A stretch of 64,000 nt of DNA from the NCBI GenBank assembly GCA_030654395.1, contig JAURXM010000116.1, positions 1 through 64,000 on the forward strand. The letters run 5' to 3'. Positions 26,044 through 38,011 of the stretch are shown here, one piece after another; positions within the stretch are counted from its first letter, which is position 1; every line of letters begins with the position of its first letter. The stretch comes from Aquabacterium sp. Its GTDB lineage: Bacteria; Pseudomonadota; Gammaproteobacteria; Burkholderiales; Burkholderiaceae_C. Below the pieces are notes generated by a model. That model worked only from the letters and a program-made list of their open reading frames with translations. It was not told the origin of the DNA and made no database searches. The position numbers were made by a program, and so were the translations under genes.

Positions 26044-27588
26044 ATGGATGAAGTTTTCGCTCAATTGGCCGAATTGGTGTTTGGCCTCAAGCGCAGGCGC
26101 TGGGTGGTGCTGGCTGTGGCGTGGCCGATAGCGATTTTGGGTGGCATCGGGGTCATGCTGACCCATGACCGTTATGAGGCCACGGCCAAGGTGTTTGTTG
26201 ACACGCAAACCGTGCTCAAGCCCTTGATGAAGGAAATCACCTTTCAGCTCGATATTGATCAGCAGGTCACCATGCTGGCCAAGACGCTGATTTCACGCCC
26301 TAATGTCGAGCACTTGCTGACTCTTCCGGGCTTGGGTTTGGCTCAAGGGAATCCTGGTAAGTACGATGCCGAGGTTGATGGCTTGATGAAGGCCATCAAA
26401 ATCGAACCCTTGACCAACAACCTGTACGCGATCACTTACCGCGACATGGATTCGCAGCGTGCCAAGCGCATGGTTCAAGGCTTGGTTGACCTGTTCGTTG
26501 ACTCTGGCGTGGGCGAGAAACGGCGGGATTCCGAAGGGGCCAGCCGCTTCATTGATGAGCAGATCCGCACCTCCGAGGTCAAGCTCGCTGAGGCCGAGGG
26601 ACGCATGAAGGACTTCAAGCTGCGTAACTTTGGTGTGACGGGCACCTCCAACCAAGACTATTTTGGCCGTGTTTCGCTGCTGTCTGATGAGGTCTCCAAG
26701 CTGCGGATTGACCTCAGTGCGGCTGAGCATGCGCGTGATGCTTACAAAAAAGAGTTGTCAGCCGAAGATCCCCAACTGCCTTTTGACGCTGCTGGAGGTG
26801 GAGGAGGCGCACCCTCCGAACTGGATACACGCATCGAGTCACAGAAAAAATTACTGGATGACCTGCTTCGCCGTTACACGGACGAGCACCCCGATGTGGT
26901 CGGTACACGCCGGACCATCACGCAGCTAGAGCGCCAGCGTAAGCTGGAGCAGGACTACGCTGGCCGCTCCGGGCGAGGCAGGGGTAATGCGGCGACCAGC
27001 CCTGTGTATCAAAAAATCCGCGTTTCGCTAGCCGAGGCTGAGGCCAATGTGGCCTCGTTGCGTGTGCAACTGTCGGTTAAGCAAGAGCGTTTAGCTGAAA
27101 CACGCGCCACAGCAGGCAAGCTGCCGGAGGTGGAAGAAGAGCTGGCGCAGCTGAACCGTGACTACGGCGTCATGCGTAAAAACTACGATCAGCTGGTCTC
27201 ACGACGTGAATCCGCCTCACTGGGGGTCAAGCTCGATCAGTCTGCCCAATTGGCTGATTTTCGGATCATTGAGCCTACCCGCGTGTCCCCCAATTCGGTG
27301 TTCCCCAACAGGTTGATGCTGGCCATTATTTTGTTGTTTGTGAGCTTATTGATCGGTGCTGGCGTGGCGATTGGCTTGGGTTTCATGTTCCCAACCGTTC
27401 ATGTCCCCAAAGACTTGATTGAGCTATCTGGGCGGCCTGTGTTGGGCTCCGTCTCGATGCACATCAGTGACGAGGACATACAGGCTGATCGGCGCAGTTG
27501 GATCAATTTTGCAGCAGCAGGCGGGATATTGATTGCGCTGCAAGTCGTTTGGATAGGCTGGATCGCCATGCATGCCGCACGCGCTTGA
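26044..27588 (+). CDS. XrtA-type polysaccharide chain-length determinant (Wzz/EpsF-like)
   Basis: An inner-membrane polysaccharide co-polymerase of 514 residues. It has an N-terminal TM (about 22-42), a large coiled periplasmic domain with a GGGGG linker near 253-257, a second TM (about 423-447) and a hydrophobic C-terminal segment. The sequence fits the family linked to exosortase A/PEP-CTERM systems, which sets polymer length together with the adjacent tyrosine autokinase. No exosortase, polymerase or PEP-CTERM protein is encoded in this window, so the rest of the system must lie elsewhere or be missing. Confidence 0.88.
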   Translation: MDEVFAQLAELVFGLKRRRWVVLAVAWPIAILGGIGVMLTHDRYEATAKVFVDTQTVLKPLMKEITFQLDIDQQVTMLAKTLISRPNVEHLLTLPGLGLAQGNPGKYDAEVDGLMKAIKIEPLTNNLYAITYRDMDSQRAKRMVQGLVDLFVDSGVGEKRRDSEGASRFIDEQIRTSEVKLAEAEGRMKDFKLRNFGVTGTSNQDYFGRVSLLSDEVSKLRIDLSAAEHARDAYKKELSAEDPQLPFDAAGGGGGAPSELDTRIESQKKLLDDLLRRYTDEHPDVVGTRRTITQLERQRKLEQDYAGRSGRGRGNAATSPVYQKIRVSLAEAEANVASLRVQLSVKQERLAETRATAGKLPEVEEELAQLNRDYGVMRKNYDQLVSRRESASLGVKLDQSAQLADFRIIEPTRVSPNSVFPNRLMLAIILLFVSLLIGAGVAIGLGFMFPTVHVPKDLIELSGRPVLGSVSMHISDEDIQADRRSWINFAAAGGILIALQVVWIGWIAMHAARA

Positions 27589-27598
27589 GGAAGCCAAA

Positions 27599-28582
27599 AT
27601 GAACATCATTGAACAAGCGGCAAAGCGCATTGAAGAGTTACGACGAGCTGGCGTCGATGTGCCGTGGACGGCAACCGGCGTAGACCAAGAAGCCAAGCCG
27701 CCTGCTGAAGTTGTGCCGCCGCCGATGCTGATTGAGCCTCCGTTGATGCATGGCGGCCCCACCGTGGTGGCGCTCAGCAGTTTGAGTGCCAAGGGCGATG
27801 CCCGCGTGGCTCCAATCGAGTTCCCCGAGCACAGTGACCCTTACAAGCCCGCTAGGCGCTCTAGGCTGGTTGAGTTAGATTTGAAGCGGCTGGCCGCCAA
27901 TGGGTTCTTGGTACCAGGGGCACCACGGACGCAAATTGAAGCGGAGTTCCGTGTCGTCAAACGCCCTTTGCTGATGAACGCCACAGGCGAATCTGCCGCG
28001 CCTATCGTGCGCGGCAACCTCATCATGGTGACGAGCGCCTTGCCGGGCGAAGGTAAGACGTTTTCAGCCATCAACTTGGCCATGAGCATCGCGATGGAGT
28101 TGGATCACACCGTGTTGTTGGTGGATGCCGATGTGGTGCGGCCGTCTGTGCTGAGCCGTTTGGGCTTGCCTCCAGCCAAGGGTTTGCTGGACGTATTGAC
28201 CACGCCTGGCACAGATTTAGCCGATGTGATGCTGAAAACAAATATCCCTAAGCTGACCATCTTGCCCGCGGGCACGGCCAATTCGCGCACGACCGAACTG
28301 CTTGCCAGCGGCGCGATGGTCGATTTGCTGACCGAGTTGGCGACGTCGTACAAAGATCGAATCGTGATTTTTGATGCGCCGCCCTTGTTGCCATCAACGG
28401 AATCGCGCGTACTGGCGACCCATGTGGGGCAAGTTATCGTGGTGGTCGAGGCTGATCAGACGCCACGACCTGCCATCAGCCAGGCCTTTGCCACGTTGGA
28501 AGACTGCCCCGTTGTCATGGCTGTCCTCAACAAGTGCCGAGGTAAAGTGACCAGTTCTGCGTATGGCTATTACGCTGTTTAA
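27599..28582 (+). CDS. XrtA-associated tyrosine autokinase (CpsD/CapB-like)
   Basis: A cytoplasmic BY-kinase of 327 residues that should phosphorylate its own C-terminal tyrosines and drive polysaccharide polymerisation and export through the chain-length protein encoded 10 bp upstream. It begins MNIIEQAAKRIEELRRAG, typical of the exosortase-associated group. Walker A is LPGEGKT (148-154), Walker A' LLVDADVVRP (174-182) and Walker B VIFDAPP. The tail ends with a short Tyr cluster (Tyr322, 324, 325). The ATG at 27599 has a GAGGAAG Shine-Dalgarno sequence; a longer start inside the previous gene is less likely. Confidence 0.9.
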   Translation: MNIIEQAAKRIEELRRAGVDVPWTATGVDQEAKPPAEVVPPPMLIEPPLMHGGPTVVALSSLSAKGDARVAPIEFPEHSDPYKPARRSRLVELDLKRLAANGFLVPGAPRTQIEAEFRVVKRPLLMNATGESAAPIVRGNLIMVTSALPGEGKTFSAINLAMSIAMELDHTVLLVDADVVRPSVLSRLGLPPAKGLLDVLTTPGTDLADVMLKTNIPKLTILPAGTANSRTTELLASGAMVDLLTELATSYKDRIVIFDAPPLLPSTESRVLATHVGQVIVVVEADQTPRPAISQAFATLEDCPVVMAVLNKCRGKVTSSAYGYYAV

Positions 28583-28607
28583 TTGAATCAATGAAATCGG
28601 AGGAACC

Positions 28608-29888
28608 ATGCCAACAGTTGCAGTGGTCGGTTTAGGTTACGTTGGCTTGCCTTTGGCGGTCGAGTTTGGCAAACATTACCCCACCATCGGTCTTGATCTG
28701 TCGGTCGACAAAATCGAGGCTTACAAGCGCCATGTGGACCCCACGGGTGAGGTCAGCACAGCGGAGTTGAAGGCTTCGTCGCAACTGCGTCCGACAACGG
28801 ATGCAGCCGCTTTGAAGGAAGCCGATTTCATCGTGGTGGCGGTGCCGACGCCGGTCGATGAAGCGCACATCCCGGATTTTTCTCCGCTGATTGGCGCGAG
28901 CAACGCGGTTGGCAAAAACCTCAAGCGTGGCGCGATCGTGGTGTATGAATCGACCGTCTACCCGGGGGCCACTGAAGAGGTCTGCATCCCCATCCTAGAG
29001 AAGCAGTCGGGCCTGAAGTGGAAGACCGACTTCTTCGTCGGTTACTCGCCTGAGCGGATCAACCCGGGCGACAAAGTGCACACGCTGACCACGATCGTCA
29101 AGGTCGTCGCCGGTGACACGCCAGAGACACTCGATACCGTCGCCAAGGTCTACGCCAGCATCATCAAGGCTGGCGTACACCGAGCATCCAGCATCAAAGT
29201 GGCCGAAGCCGCCAAGGTGATTGAGAACACCCAGCGCGACTTGAACATCGCCTTGGTCAATGAGCTGTCGCTGATCTTCCATCGCATTGGCATTGACACG
29301 CTTGAAGTGCTCGAAGCCGCAGGCACCAAGTGGAACTTCCTGCCCTTCCGTCCGGGTTTGGTTGGTGGTCACTGCATTGGCGTCGATCCCTACTACCTGA
29401 CCCACAAGGCCGAGGCCATGGGCTATCACCCTCAGGTGATTTTGGCCGGGCGCCGCATCAACGACGGCATGGGTAAATACATCGCCGAGCAAACGATCAA
29501 GCAAATGATCCAAGGCGGCTCATCCGTCAAGGGTGCCGATGTGATCGTGTTGGGTTTGACCTTCAAAGAAAACTGCCCCGACTTGCGCAACTCCAAGGTC
29601 ATTGATGTGATCCGCGAGTTGGAGAGCTACGGCGTGACCGTGCACGTGCACGATCCCGTGGCCGAAGCACCTGAAGCCATGCATGAATACGGCGTCAAGT
29701 TGGTCTCTTGGGATGCGTTGCCGCGTGCTGCGGCCATCGTGTCAGCCGTGGCCCACCAAGAGCTGCGTGAGCGCTCGCTGGATGAGCTTGCGACGAAGCT
29801 CAACCCTGGCGCACCGTTCATGGATGTGAAGTGCACGGCCGATGCCGATGCCTTGCGTGAGCGTGGTTTTGGAGTGTGGCGCCTGTGA
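28608..29888 (+). CDS. tviB: UDP-N-acetyl-sugar 6-dehydrogenase, TviB/WbpO type
   Basis: Oxidises a UDP-HexNAc (UDP-GlcNAc in Salmonella TviB) to the uronic acid with NAD+. The 426-residue protein has the N-terminal Rossmann motif VGLGYVGLP (7-15), the substrate loop [10 protein letters not shown] and catalytic Cys256 in [12 protein letters not shown]. The third domain has [16 protein letters not shown]. It matches the TviB/WbpO group more than the UDP-glucose dehydrogenases. A GGAGG Shine-Dalgarno sequence precedes the ATG. It supplies precursor to the polymer handled by the two genes upstream and is coupled to the epimerase gene. Confidence 0.93.
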   Translation: MPTVAVVGLGYVGLPLAVEFGKHYPTIGLDLSVDKIEAYKRHVDPTGEVSTAELKASSQLRPTTDAAALKEADFIVVAVPTPVDEAHIPDFSPLIGASNAVGKNLKRGAIVVYESTVYPGATEEVCIPILEKQSGLKWKTDFFVGYSPERINPGDKVHTLTTIVKVVAGDTPETLDTVAKVYASIIKAGVHRASSIKVAEAAKVIENTQRDLNIALVNELSLIFHRIGIDTLEVLEAAGTKWNFLPFRPGLVGGHCIGVDPYYLTHKAEAMGYHPQVILAGRRINDGMGKYIAEQTIKQMIQGGSSVKGADVIVLGLTFKENCPDLRNSKVIDVIRELESYGVTVHVHDPVAEAPEAMHEYGVKLVSWDALPRAAAIVSAVAHQELRERSLDELATKLNPGAPFMDVKCTADADALRERGFGVWRL

Positions 29889-30916
29889 TTACCTTGCCTC
29901 AAGACCTTGCCTCGCAACTCGCTGCCAAGCCGCGCAAGTGGCTGGTGACCGGCAGTGCCGGCTTCATTGGCTCGCACCTGCTGGAAACCTTGCTGCGCGC
30001 AGGCCAGACGGTGGTCAGCTTAGATAATTTTTCTACAGGCCACCGGCACAACTTGGATCAGGTAAAAGCGGCCGTGGGCGACGATGCTTGGGCGCGTCAC
30101 CAGTTCATGGAAGGCGACATCGCTGATCCGGCGACCTGTCAATCAGTATGCACAGGCGTGGATGTGGTCTTGCATCAAGCGGCATTGGGCTCCGTGCCGC
30201 GCTCGATCGCCGACCCACTCAACACGCATCGCTCGAACGCCACCGGCTTTTTGAACATGCTCGAAGGCGCGCGCGCACAGGGCGTGGGGCGTTTTGTGTA
30301 TGCGGCCTCTAGCTCGACCTATGGTGATTCGCCCAACTTGCCCAAGGTAGAGGACATCATCGGCAACCCGCTGTCACCGTACGCTGTGACCAAGTACCTC
30401 AATGAGCTGTACGCGCAGGTATTTCAGCGCTGCTACGGTTTCGAGACGGTGGGTCTGCGCTACTTCAATGTCTTTGGCCCTCGTCAAGATCCCAATGGGG
30501 CATATGCCGCTGTGATCCCGCGCTGGGTGGCTGCGATGCTGCGAGGCGAGGTCTGCACCATCAACGGTGACGGCGAAACCTCACGCGACTTTTGCTACAT
30601 AGCCAACACCGTGCAAGCCAATCTGCGTGCGGCCCTGGCGCCTTACAAGCCCGAGGTGGCTCAGGTCTACAACGTCGCTGTGGGTGACCGCACGACCTTG
30701 GTTGAGCTGCACAAGTTGATCGCCGATGGTTTGGTGCGTGAGCAAGCTGTTCCCAGCGTCGCGGATGCGGCCTTTGCACCGTTCCGTGCGGGCGATGTGC
30801 GCCACTCACTGGCGGACATCAGCAAGGCCCGCACACAGCTGGGTTATGAGCCCACGCACGATGTCCGTGCCGGCTTGGCCGAGGCTGTGCGCTGGTACAT
30901 CGACAACAGCCGTTGA
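29885..30916 (+). CDS. tviC: UDP-N-acetyl-sugar 4-epimerase, TviC/WbpP type
   Basis: An extended SDR epimerase of 343 residues. It has the NAD motif [11 protein letters not shown] (22-32), Ser/Thr in ASSSTYGDS (141-149) and Tyr166-x3-Lys170 in PYAVTKY. In the Vi-antigen pathway TviC inverts C4 of UDP-GlcNAcA to give UDP-GalNAcA; the same product is likely here. The GTG at 29885 is chosen because it overlaps the tviB stop by 4 bp and lies 10 nt after GGAG; a GTG 9 bp earlier is possible. It is the last gene of the exopolysaccharide group. Confidence 0.9.
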   Translation: MITLPQDLASQLAAKPRKWLVTGSAGFIGSHLLETLLRAGQTVVSLDNFSTGHRHNLDQVKAAVGDDAWARHQFMEGDIADPATCQSVCTGVDVVLHQAALGSVPRSIADPLNTHRSNATGFLNMLEGARAQGVGRFVYAASSSTYGDSPNLPKVEDIIGNPLSPYAVTKYLNELYAQVFQRCYGFETVGLRYFNVFGPRQDPNGAYAAVIPRWVAAMLRGEVCTINGDGETSRDFCYIANTVQANLRAALAPYKPEVAQVYNVAVGDRTTLVELHKLIADGLVREQAVPSVADAAFAPFRAGDVRHSLADISKARTQLGYEPTHDVRAGLAEAVRWYIDNSR

Positions 30917-30943
30917 GCTTGGCTTGAGCCCCGCGCCGTCGTA

Positions 30944-33001
<2,058 letters not shown>

Positions 33002-33009
33002 CTAAATCG

Positions 33010-33023
33010 GTACAACGTTGTAC
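33010..33023. promoter_or_regulatory. Perfect 14-bp palindrome upstream of fadH (operator candidate)
   Basis: GTACAACGTTGTAC is fully self-complementary and is centred about 22 bp before the fadH start codon. Such a position overlaps or closely follows the promoter, suiting a dimeric repressor such as a TetR-type fatty-acid regulator. The identity of the regulator is inference. Confidence 0.55.
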
Positions 33024-33111
33024 AGCCGGCAATATAAGGTTTGTCGGGTGCGCTTGGGGGTCACACCCGACAGTGTCAGCAAAAAATGGACGCTGACAAC
33101 AATCGCTCAGA

Positions 33112-33792
33112 TCAGTTTGGCGCCTCTTTGCCATAGTTGGGCGAGCGTGGGCCGTACAGCAAGCCATTGGGCCCACCAGCGGTCAGCAGGCGGTTGCTGG
33201 CGATGCCCGCCACAGGATGAGACGAGTCAGTCAAGTGGTTCATGACCTGCTTGACGACTGCGGTGACCAGTGCGCCCAGTAAGCCCCCGCCTGAGTTGTT
33301 GTTGCCCTCGTTGTTGGAGGCGCTGGCAGAGCCCGTCCACAAGGTGTTGCCTGTGTTCAGGTCGACCAGTTTGGCCTGCGCCGACACAACGGCCGAGCTG
33401 TTGAGCACTGTGTAAACCGCGCCGTATTGGGTCACCTTGATGTACAACGCGGCATCAGCACCAAAGATTTCTTTCAACTTGGCAGGCGCTGCGGCGTGTA
33501 TCTCTGGCGGGTTGACGAGGCCGTTTTGTTTGAACGTCTCGTTCACCAAAGACACAGGCATCACGTAGTAGCCCGACTCAGCCAATGGGTAGGTGACCTG
33601 CGCCAATACGCTGAATGAGGCGTTGACATCAGGTGACTCGTTCAGGGGCGGCAGCACCAAGATGGATTTGGGCTTGGCTTGGCGAAAGGCCGTGTAGTCA
33701 GCCTTGGGCTGTTGACTGGCGCAGCCCGACAGCAGCGCGATGGCGGCGATGGCCGCGATGGCCGAGTACCTAGACAGTTTTGTGATGCGCAC
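33112..33792 (-). CDS. GNA1162-family (DUF799) lipoprotein
   Basis: A 226-residue lipoprotein: hydrophobic signal, then lipobox LLSGC with the lipidated cysteine at residue 24. The mature part contains ILVLPPLNESPDVNAS and YYVMPVSLVNETFKQNGL, characteristic of the GNA1162/DUF799 family. The structure of the neisserial member resembles TolB/CsgG-like periplasmic domains. It is the third gene of a lipoprotein trio after CsgG-like and DUF4810 genes. The precise function is unknown; a role in outer membrane or surface assembly is likely. Confidence 0.88.
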   Translation of the reverse strand: MRITKLSRYSAIAAIAAIALLSGCASQQPKADYTAFRQAKPKSILVLPPLNESPDVNASFSVLAQVTYPLAESGYYVMPVSLVNETFKQNGLVNPPEIHAAAPAKLKEIFGADAALYIKVTQYGAVYTVLNSSAVVSAQAKLVDLNTGNTLWTGSASASNNEGNNNSGGGLLGALVTAVVKQVMNHLTDSSHPVAGIASNRLLTAGGPNGLLYGPRSPNYGKEAPN

Positions 33793-33793
33793 A

Positions 33794-34165
33794 TCAGCCC
33801 CCTTTCTTCTTCATGTTGTTGAGCAAAAAGTCGACGTACTGGCCTGACTCAGGGAACAGTGTTTTCTCTGTGTTCCAAGCCTGCGCCGCTTGGTCGCCTT
33901 TGCCAATGGTCAGGTACATCAATCCCAAATGGGCGTAGTAGCCGGGCGGCAAGCTGGCGCCGATTGAACGGGCTTTTTCCACGCCCCGCTCCAAGTCGGC
34001 GATTTGTTGCTCAGGCCCCTTGCTTTGGCCTTTGAGGTGGTCATAGACCAAGCCTTGGTAGTTGCCCCATTCGTATATGCGTTTGGGTTGTGCGCAACCG
34101 GCCATGTTCAATGCGGTGAAGACGGCCACAGCCACCCCCAGCCATCTTTGCGTGCTGTAAGTCAT
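33794..34165 (-). CDS. DUF4810 lipoprotein
   Basis: A 123-residue lipoprotein with lipobox NMAGC (cysteine 24). The mature part begins with YEWGNYQGLVYDHLK and includes a helical repeat-like region, PPGYYAHLGLMYLTIGKGDQAAQAW, as expected for DUF4810. It sits between the CsgG-like gene and the GNA1162-like gene with very small gaps, and the three are conserved neighbours in other betaproteobacteria. Function unknown. Confidence 0.87.
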   Translation of the reverse strand: MTYSTQRWLGVAVAVFTALNMAGCAQPKRIYEWGNYQGLVYDHLKGQSKGPEQQIADLERGVEKARSIGASLPPGYYAHLGLMYLTIGKGDQAAQAWNTEKTLFPESGQYVDFLLNNMKKKGG

Positions 34166-34184
34166 GTGTGTCTGCGGTCAGGTT

Positions 34185-34862
34185 TTAAAGGGCGGGCTTC
34201 CAAGCACCCGTGTCGATCGCGTCTGTCAGCCTGTTGATTGATTCGCGCATGGCCAAGTCCAGCACCTTGCCGTTCAAGGTGGAGTCGTAGCTGGCGGTGC
34301 CGCCAAAGCCAATCACTTCGCGGTTTGACAGGGCGTATTCACCTGCGCCTTGAACCGAGTAAACCACCTCAGACGTGGCGATGTTGACGATGTTCAGGCT
34401 GACCTTGGCATAGGCCACTTGCGTTTTGCCACGGCCCAGCAAGCCGAACAACTGGTGGTCGCCCACTTCTTTGCGGCCAAACTCGGTCACGTCGCCCGTC
34501 ACCACGTAATCGGCGCCCTTGAGCTTTTGTGTGGTGCCCTTCAAGGCGGCTTCTTGCTTCATCTCTGACATGTTGTCGCGGTCAAGCACATTGAAGCGGT
34601 TGGTCTGCTGCAGGTGGCTGATCAGGATGGTCTTGGCTTGGCTGCCGATTTGATCGGGGCCGTTAGAGAACACGCCGCGCATGAAGCTGGAGTGGTTGTC
34701 AAACTTGCCCACGGCAATGGGTGTGCGTGCGCCCACGTAGGGGTGGGCTGCGGCGGCGACTTGCGGCACCACCAAGGCTTGTGATGACTCGGTGGCGCAA
34801 CCGGCCAACAAGGTGGACGCGGCGGCCGCAGTGGCCAGAATCAGTGAATGGATGGATCGCAT
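34185..34862 (-). CDS. CsgG/HfaB-family lipoprotein
   Basis: A 225-residue lipoprotein with lipobox LLAGC (cysteine 22). The mature region has RTPIAVGKFDNHSS, LISHLQQTNRFNVLDRDNM and GADYVVTGDVTEF, the pattern of the CsgG family. True CsgG forms the outer-membrane curli secretion pore; this protein stands with DUF4810 and GNA1162-type lipoproteins and no curli subunits, so a different envelope complex is likely. It is the first gene of the trio; the 254 bp upstream, shared with the divergent barrel gene, should hold both promoters. Confidence 0.9.
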   Translation of the reverse strand: MRSIHSLILATAAAASTLLAGCATESSQALVVPQVAAAAHPYVGARTPIAVGKFDNHSSFMRGVFSNGPDQIGSQAKTILISHLQQTNRFNVLDRDNMSEMKQEAALKGTTQKLKGADYVVTGDVTEFGRKEVGDHQLFGLLGRGKTQVAYAKVSLNIVNIATSEVVYSVQGAGEYALSNREVIGFGGTASYDSTLNGKVLDLAMRESINRLTDAIDTGAWKPAL

Positions 34863-35116
34863 TGGGTTTCTCCCTTGGTTTAAAAGACAGGCAAGATTGT
34901 AGGGGTGGGCCTTTGCCTATAAGGGGCTTGTGAAGCGACGAAAACGCCCTCTAGGGGGTAAACGTGGGATTGACACGCCTGCAATCTGAAACACCCTGCT
35001 ACAGCCCTTACCGCTTTTGGGCGGATTCATCCCTGCTTCAGGGGGGGCAATGGGCTGCTGGCATGGCGCAACATCCGGCCTTCGTTGTATGAATCGCATT
35101 AACCAAGGTATTTGAT

Positions 35117-35677
35117 ATGAAGCAACTTGTTTGTGGCGCAGCTGCGCTGGTCTTGTGTGCCGCCGCCCACGCTGAGTCCTATGTGGGTGGTGTGATTGGC
35201 AGCAGCCAGATCGAGGCCAGCTGCAGCTTGACGACCGAGTGCAGCACCAATGACACCGGGGTCAAGATCTATGGCGGCTATGTGCTGCCGGGAGCGCCCT
35301 TGCCCCAGTTGGCACTGGAAGTGGCTTACATCAACTTTGGTCAGGCACGTGCGTCAACCACCTCATTCGTGGTGCGCACGGTGGATGTGTCTGCGCTGAC
35401 CTTTGGCGCGGCGATGCGGCTCAAATTCACGCCTGCGCTGCAAGGCGTGGGGCGTCTGGGCGTGGCCCGTGTCAATGCTGAAGACAATGGTGCTGGCGTA
35501 TTCGGCGTTGGCGCTAAATCTAAATCTGGTTTTGAGCTGTACGCAGGCTTGGGGCTGGAGTACGCCTTGAACAAGCAATTCAAACTGGTCGGCACAGCTG
35601 ATTTCAGCAGCTATGACACAGGCAACCAGTCTGGCTCAGTCCACTTGATTGGGGTGGGTGCGCAGTACGGGTTTTGA
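35117..35677 (+). CDS. Small outer membrane beta-barrel protein
   Basis: A 186-residue secreted protein with a Sec signal (cleavage after AHA, about residue 19). The mature part is made of alternating amphipathic strands, for example VGGVIGSSQIEA, KIYGGYVLP and LELYAGLGLEY-like segments, and ends in a C-terminal Phe (AQYGF) as BAM substrates do. Size suggests an eight-stranded OmpA/OmpW-type barrel. Two cysteines (CSLTTEC) in the first loop could form a disulfide. Specific role unknown. Confidence 0.8.
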   Translation: MKQLVCGAAALVLCAAAHAESYVGGVIGSSQIEASCSLTTECSTNDTGVKIYGGYVLPGAPLPQLALEVAYINFGQARASTTSFVVRTVDVSALTFGAAMRLKFTPALQGVGRLGVARVNAEDNGAGVFGVGAKSKSGFELYAGLGLEYALNKQFKLVGTADFSSYDTGNQSGSVHLIGVGAQYGF

Positions 35678-35686
35678 TGATGGGAT

Positions 35687-35716
35687 GAAAAAACGGCACC
35701 TCAGTGGGTGCCGTTT
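35687..35716 (-). terminator. Rho-independent terminator between barrel gene and glcB
   Basis: AAACGGCACC (35691-35700) pairs with GGTGCCGTTT (35707-35716), loop TCAGTG. The A-run at 35688-35693 gives a T-run on the minus strand, so it mainly terminates glcB; on the plus strand the T-run is short, and it may serve both convergent genes. Confidence 0.85.
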
Positions 35717-35737
35717 AGCTTTAATTCAGCGTCGCAA

Positions 35738-37921
35738 TCAAGCCGCCTTCACCCTCAAACGCCAAGCGTGCAGCAAAGGCTCGGTGTAGCCGGATGGCTG
35801 CTCTTTGCCCTTGAACACCAAGTCCAGCGCGGCTTGGAATGCGGCGCCATGGGGGTTGGCTGCCAGCGTCTGATACGCGGCATCACCGGCGTTTTGGCCG
35901 TCTACCACTGTAGCCATGCGTGTGAAGGATGCTCGCACTTGGGCTTCGGTGACCACGCCGTGTTGCAGCCAGTTGGCGATGTGCTGGCTGGAGATGCGCA
36001 GCGTGGCGCGGTCTTCCATCAGGCCCACGTTGTGGATGTCAGGCACCTTAGAGCAACCCACGCCTTGGTCAACCCAACGCACCACATAGCCCAAGATGCC
36101 CTGCACGTTGTTGTCCAGCTCTTGCTGGCGCTCGGCATCTGACCATGTCGCTTGTGCCACCACGGGGATGGTCAGCAGGTCGTTCATCAAGGCTTGTGGA
36201 TCTTGATTCGACTTCTCGATCTCGGTCTGCACGGCGGCCACGTTGACTTGGTGGTAATGGATGGCGTGCAGCGTGGCAGCGGTCGGTGAGGGTGTCCAAG
36301 CGGTGTTGGCACCGGCCTTGGGGTGGGCGATCTTTTGTTCCAGCATGCCGGCCATCAGGTCAGGCATGGCCCACATGCCTTTGCCGATCTGGGCGCGACC
36401 ACGCAGGCCACATTGCAGGCCGATCAGCACGTTGCGGCGCTCGTAAGCGGCGATCCAGGCGCTGTTCTTGATGTCGCCCTTGCGCATCATCGGGCCGGCC
36501 ATCATGGCGGTGTGCATTTCGTCGCCCGTGCGGTCCAAGAAGCCAGTGTTGATGAAGGCCACGCGGCTTGATGCGGCGGCGATACAGGCCTTCAAGTTGG
36601 CGCTGGTGCGGCGCTCTTCGTCCATGATGCCCAGTTTGACGGTGCTGTCAGCCAAGCCCAGCAATTGCTCAACGCGTGTGAACAATTCGGCGGCAAACGC
36701 GACTTCAGCTGGGCCGTGCATTTTGGGTTTGACGATGTAGACCGAACCCTTGCGTGAGTTGGTGATGCCGTTTTGACCATGACGCTGCAAGTCGTGCAGC
36801 GCGATGGTGGTGGTTACCACGGCATCCATGATGCCTTCTGGGATTTCTTTGCCTTCGGTGCCCCACAGGATGGCCGGGTTGGTCATCAGGTGGCCCACGT
36901 TGCGCACGAACATCAGCGAACGGCCATGCAGCGTCACTTCGCCCCCGTTGGCTCCCGTGTAAACGCGGTCTGCATTGAGCGTGCGCGTGAAGGTCTTGCC
37001 ACCCTTGCTGACTTCTTCCTTCAGCGTGCCTTGCTGGATGCCCAGCCAGTTGCTGTAGCCCAGCACCTTGTCTTGCGCGTCCACTGCCGCGACCGAGTCT
37101 TCCAAGTCCAAAATGGTGGACAGGGCTGACTCCAGCACCAAGTCAGACACGCTGGCGGCATCGCTCTGGCCGATGGCGGTGTTGGCGTTGATCTGGATGT
37201 CAATGTGCAGGCCGTTGTTGATCAGCAGGACGCTGGTCGGTGCGGCAGCGGCGCCTTGGAAGCCCACCAATTGGGCTGGGTTTTGCAAGCCCGTGCTGGT
37301 GCCGTTGGCCAAGGCCACAAGCAACTTGCCGCCTTCAATGCGGTAGCCGGTGGCGTCTTTGTGTGATGCGCCTTCCAGCGGTGTGGATTGATCCAAAAAT
37401 TGGCGAGCAAAGGCGATGACCTTGTTGCCGCGCACGGGGTTGTAGCCCTTGCCCTTTTCGGCGCCATCGGCCTCGCTGATGGCATCGGTGCCGTACAGCG
37501 CGTCATACAGGCTGCCCCAGCGTGCGTTGGCCGCGTTCAATGCGTAACGTGCGTTCAGCAGGGGCACCACCAGTTGAGGGCCTGCTTGCGTGGCCAGCTC
37601 GGCATCCACGTTCGATGTGGTGATTTGTGTGTTGGCAGGCACTGGCACCACGTAGCCGATTTGCTCAAGGTGGGCGCGGTAAGCGGCCATGTCGGTGATC
37701 GGGCCGGGGTGGGCGGTGTGCCAAGCGTCCATGTCCAGCTGGATGCGGTCACGCTCTGCCAGCAAGGCGGCGTTTTTGGGGCCCAAATCGGCCACGATCT
37801 TGTCAAAGCCAGCCCAGAAGGCCGCACCTGTGATGCCAGTGCCGGGCAGCACTTGGGTTTCAATGAAGCTGAACAGCTCGGTGGCCACTTGGAGGCCGTG
37901 GACGGTGGTGCGTGCGGTCAT
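35738..37921 (-). CDS. glcB: Malate synthase G
   Basis: Condenses glyoxylate with acetyl-CoA to malate, in glyoxylate or glycolate use. The 727-residue protein has the length of the G isoform and its hallmarks, including [28 protein letters not shown] and [16 protein letters not shown]. The ATG at 37921 has GAGG 6 nt upstream; an ATG five codons earlier is possible but lacks this. A divergent LysR gene starts 158 bp away with an inverted repeat between them, suggesting direct control. Isocitrate lyase is not in this window. Confidence 0.96.
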   Translation of the reverse strand: MTARTTVHGLQVATELFSFIETQVLPGTGITGAAFWAGFDKIVADLGPKNAALLAERDRIQLDMDAWHTAHPGPITDMAAYRAHLEQIGYVVPVPANTQITTSNVDAELATQAGPQLVVPLLNARYALNAANARWGSLYDALYGTDAISEADGAEKGKGYNPVRGNKVIAFARQFLDQSTPLEGASHKDATGYRIEGGKLLVALANGTSTGLQNPAQLVGFQGAAAAPTSVLLINNGLHIDIQINANTAIGQSDAASVSDLVLESALSTILDLEDSVAAVDAQDKVLGYSNWLGIQQGTLKEEVSKGGKTFTRTLNADRVYTGANGGEVTLHGRSLMFVRNVGHLMTNPAILWGTEGKEIPEGIMDAVVTTTIALHDLQRHGQNGITNSRKGSVYIVKPKMHGPAEVAFAAELFTRVEQLLGLADSTVKLGIMDEERRTSANLKACIAAASSRVAFINTGFLDRTGDEMHTAMMAGPMMRKGDIKNSAWIAAYERRNVLIGLQCGLRGRAQIGKGMWAMPDLMAGMLEQKIAHPKAGANTAWTPSPTAATLHAIHYHQVNVAAVQTEIEKSNQDPQALMNDLLTIPVVAQATWSDAERQQELDNNVQGILGYVVRWVDQGVGCSKVPDIHNVGLMEDRATLRISSQHIANWLQHGVVTEAQVRASFTRMATVVDGQNAGDAAYQTLAANPHGAAFQAALDLVFKGKEQPSGYTEPLLHAWRLRVKAA

Positions 37922-38011
37922 GGTGAACCTCGTCAAAAATAGATGGATGGTGAATCAGGTGGGACGGCGTCCCGAACCCTCATTTTATTCGATACTTATC
38001 TGGCTATTAAT

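Noticed and set aside
33042..33098. Two hairpins between fadH and the lipoprotein operon read as terminators
   Set aside because: TGTCGGGTG/CACCCGACA and TGTCAGC/GCTGACA stems exist, but neither is followed by a T-run on the strand that would need it.
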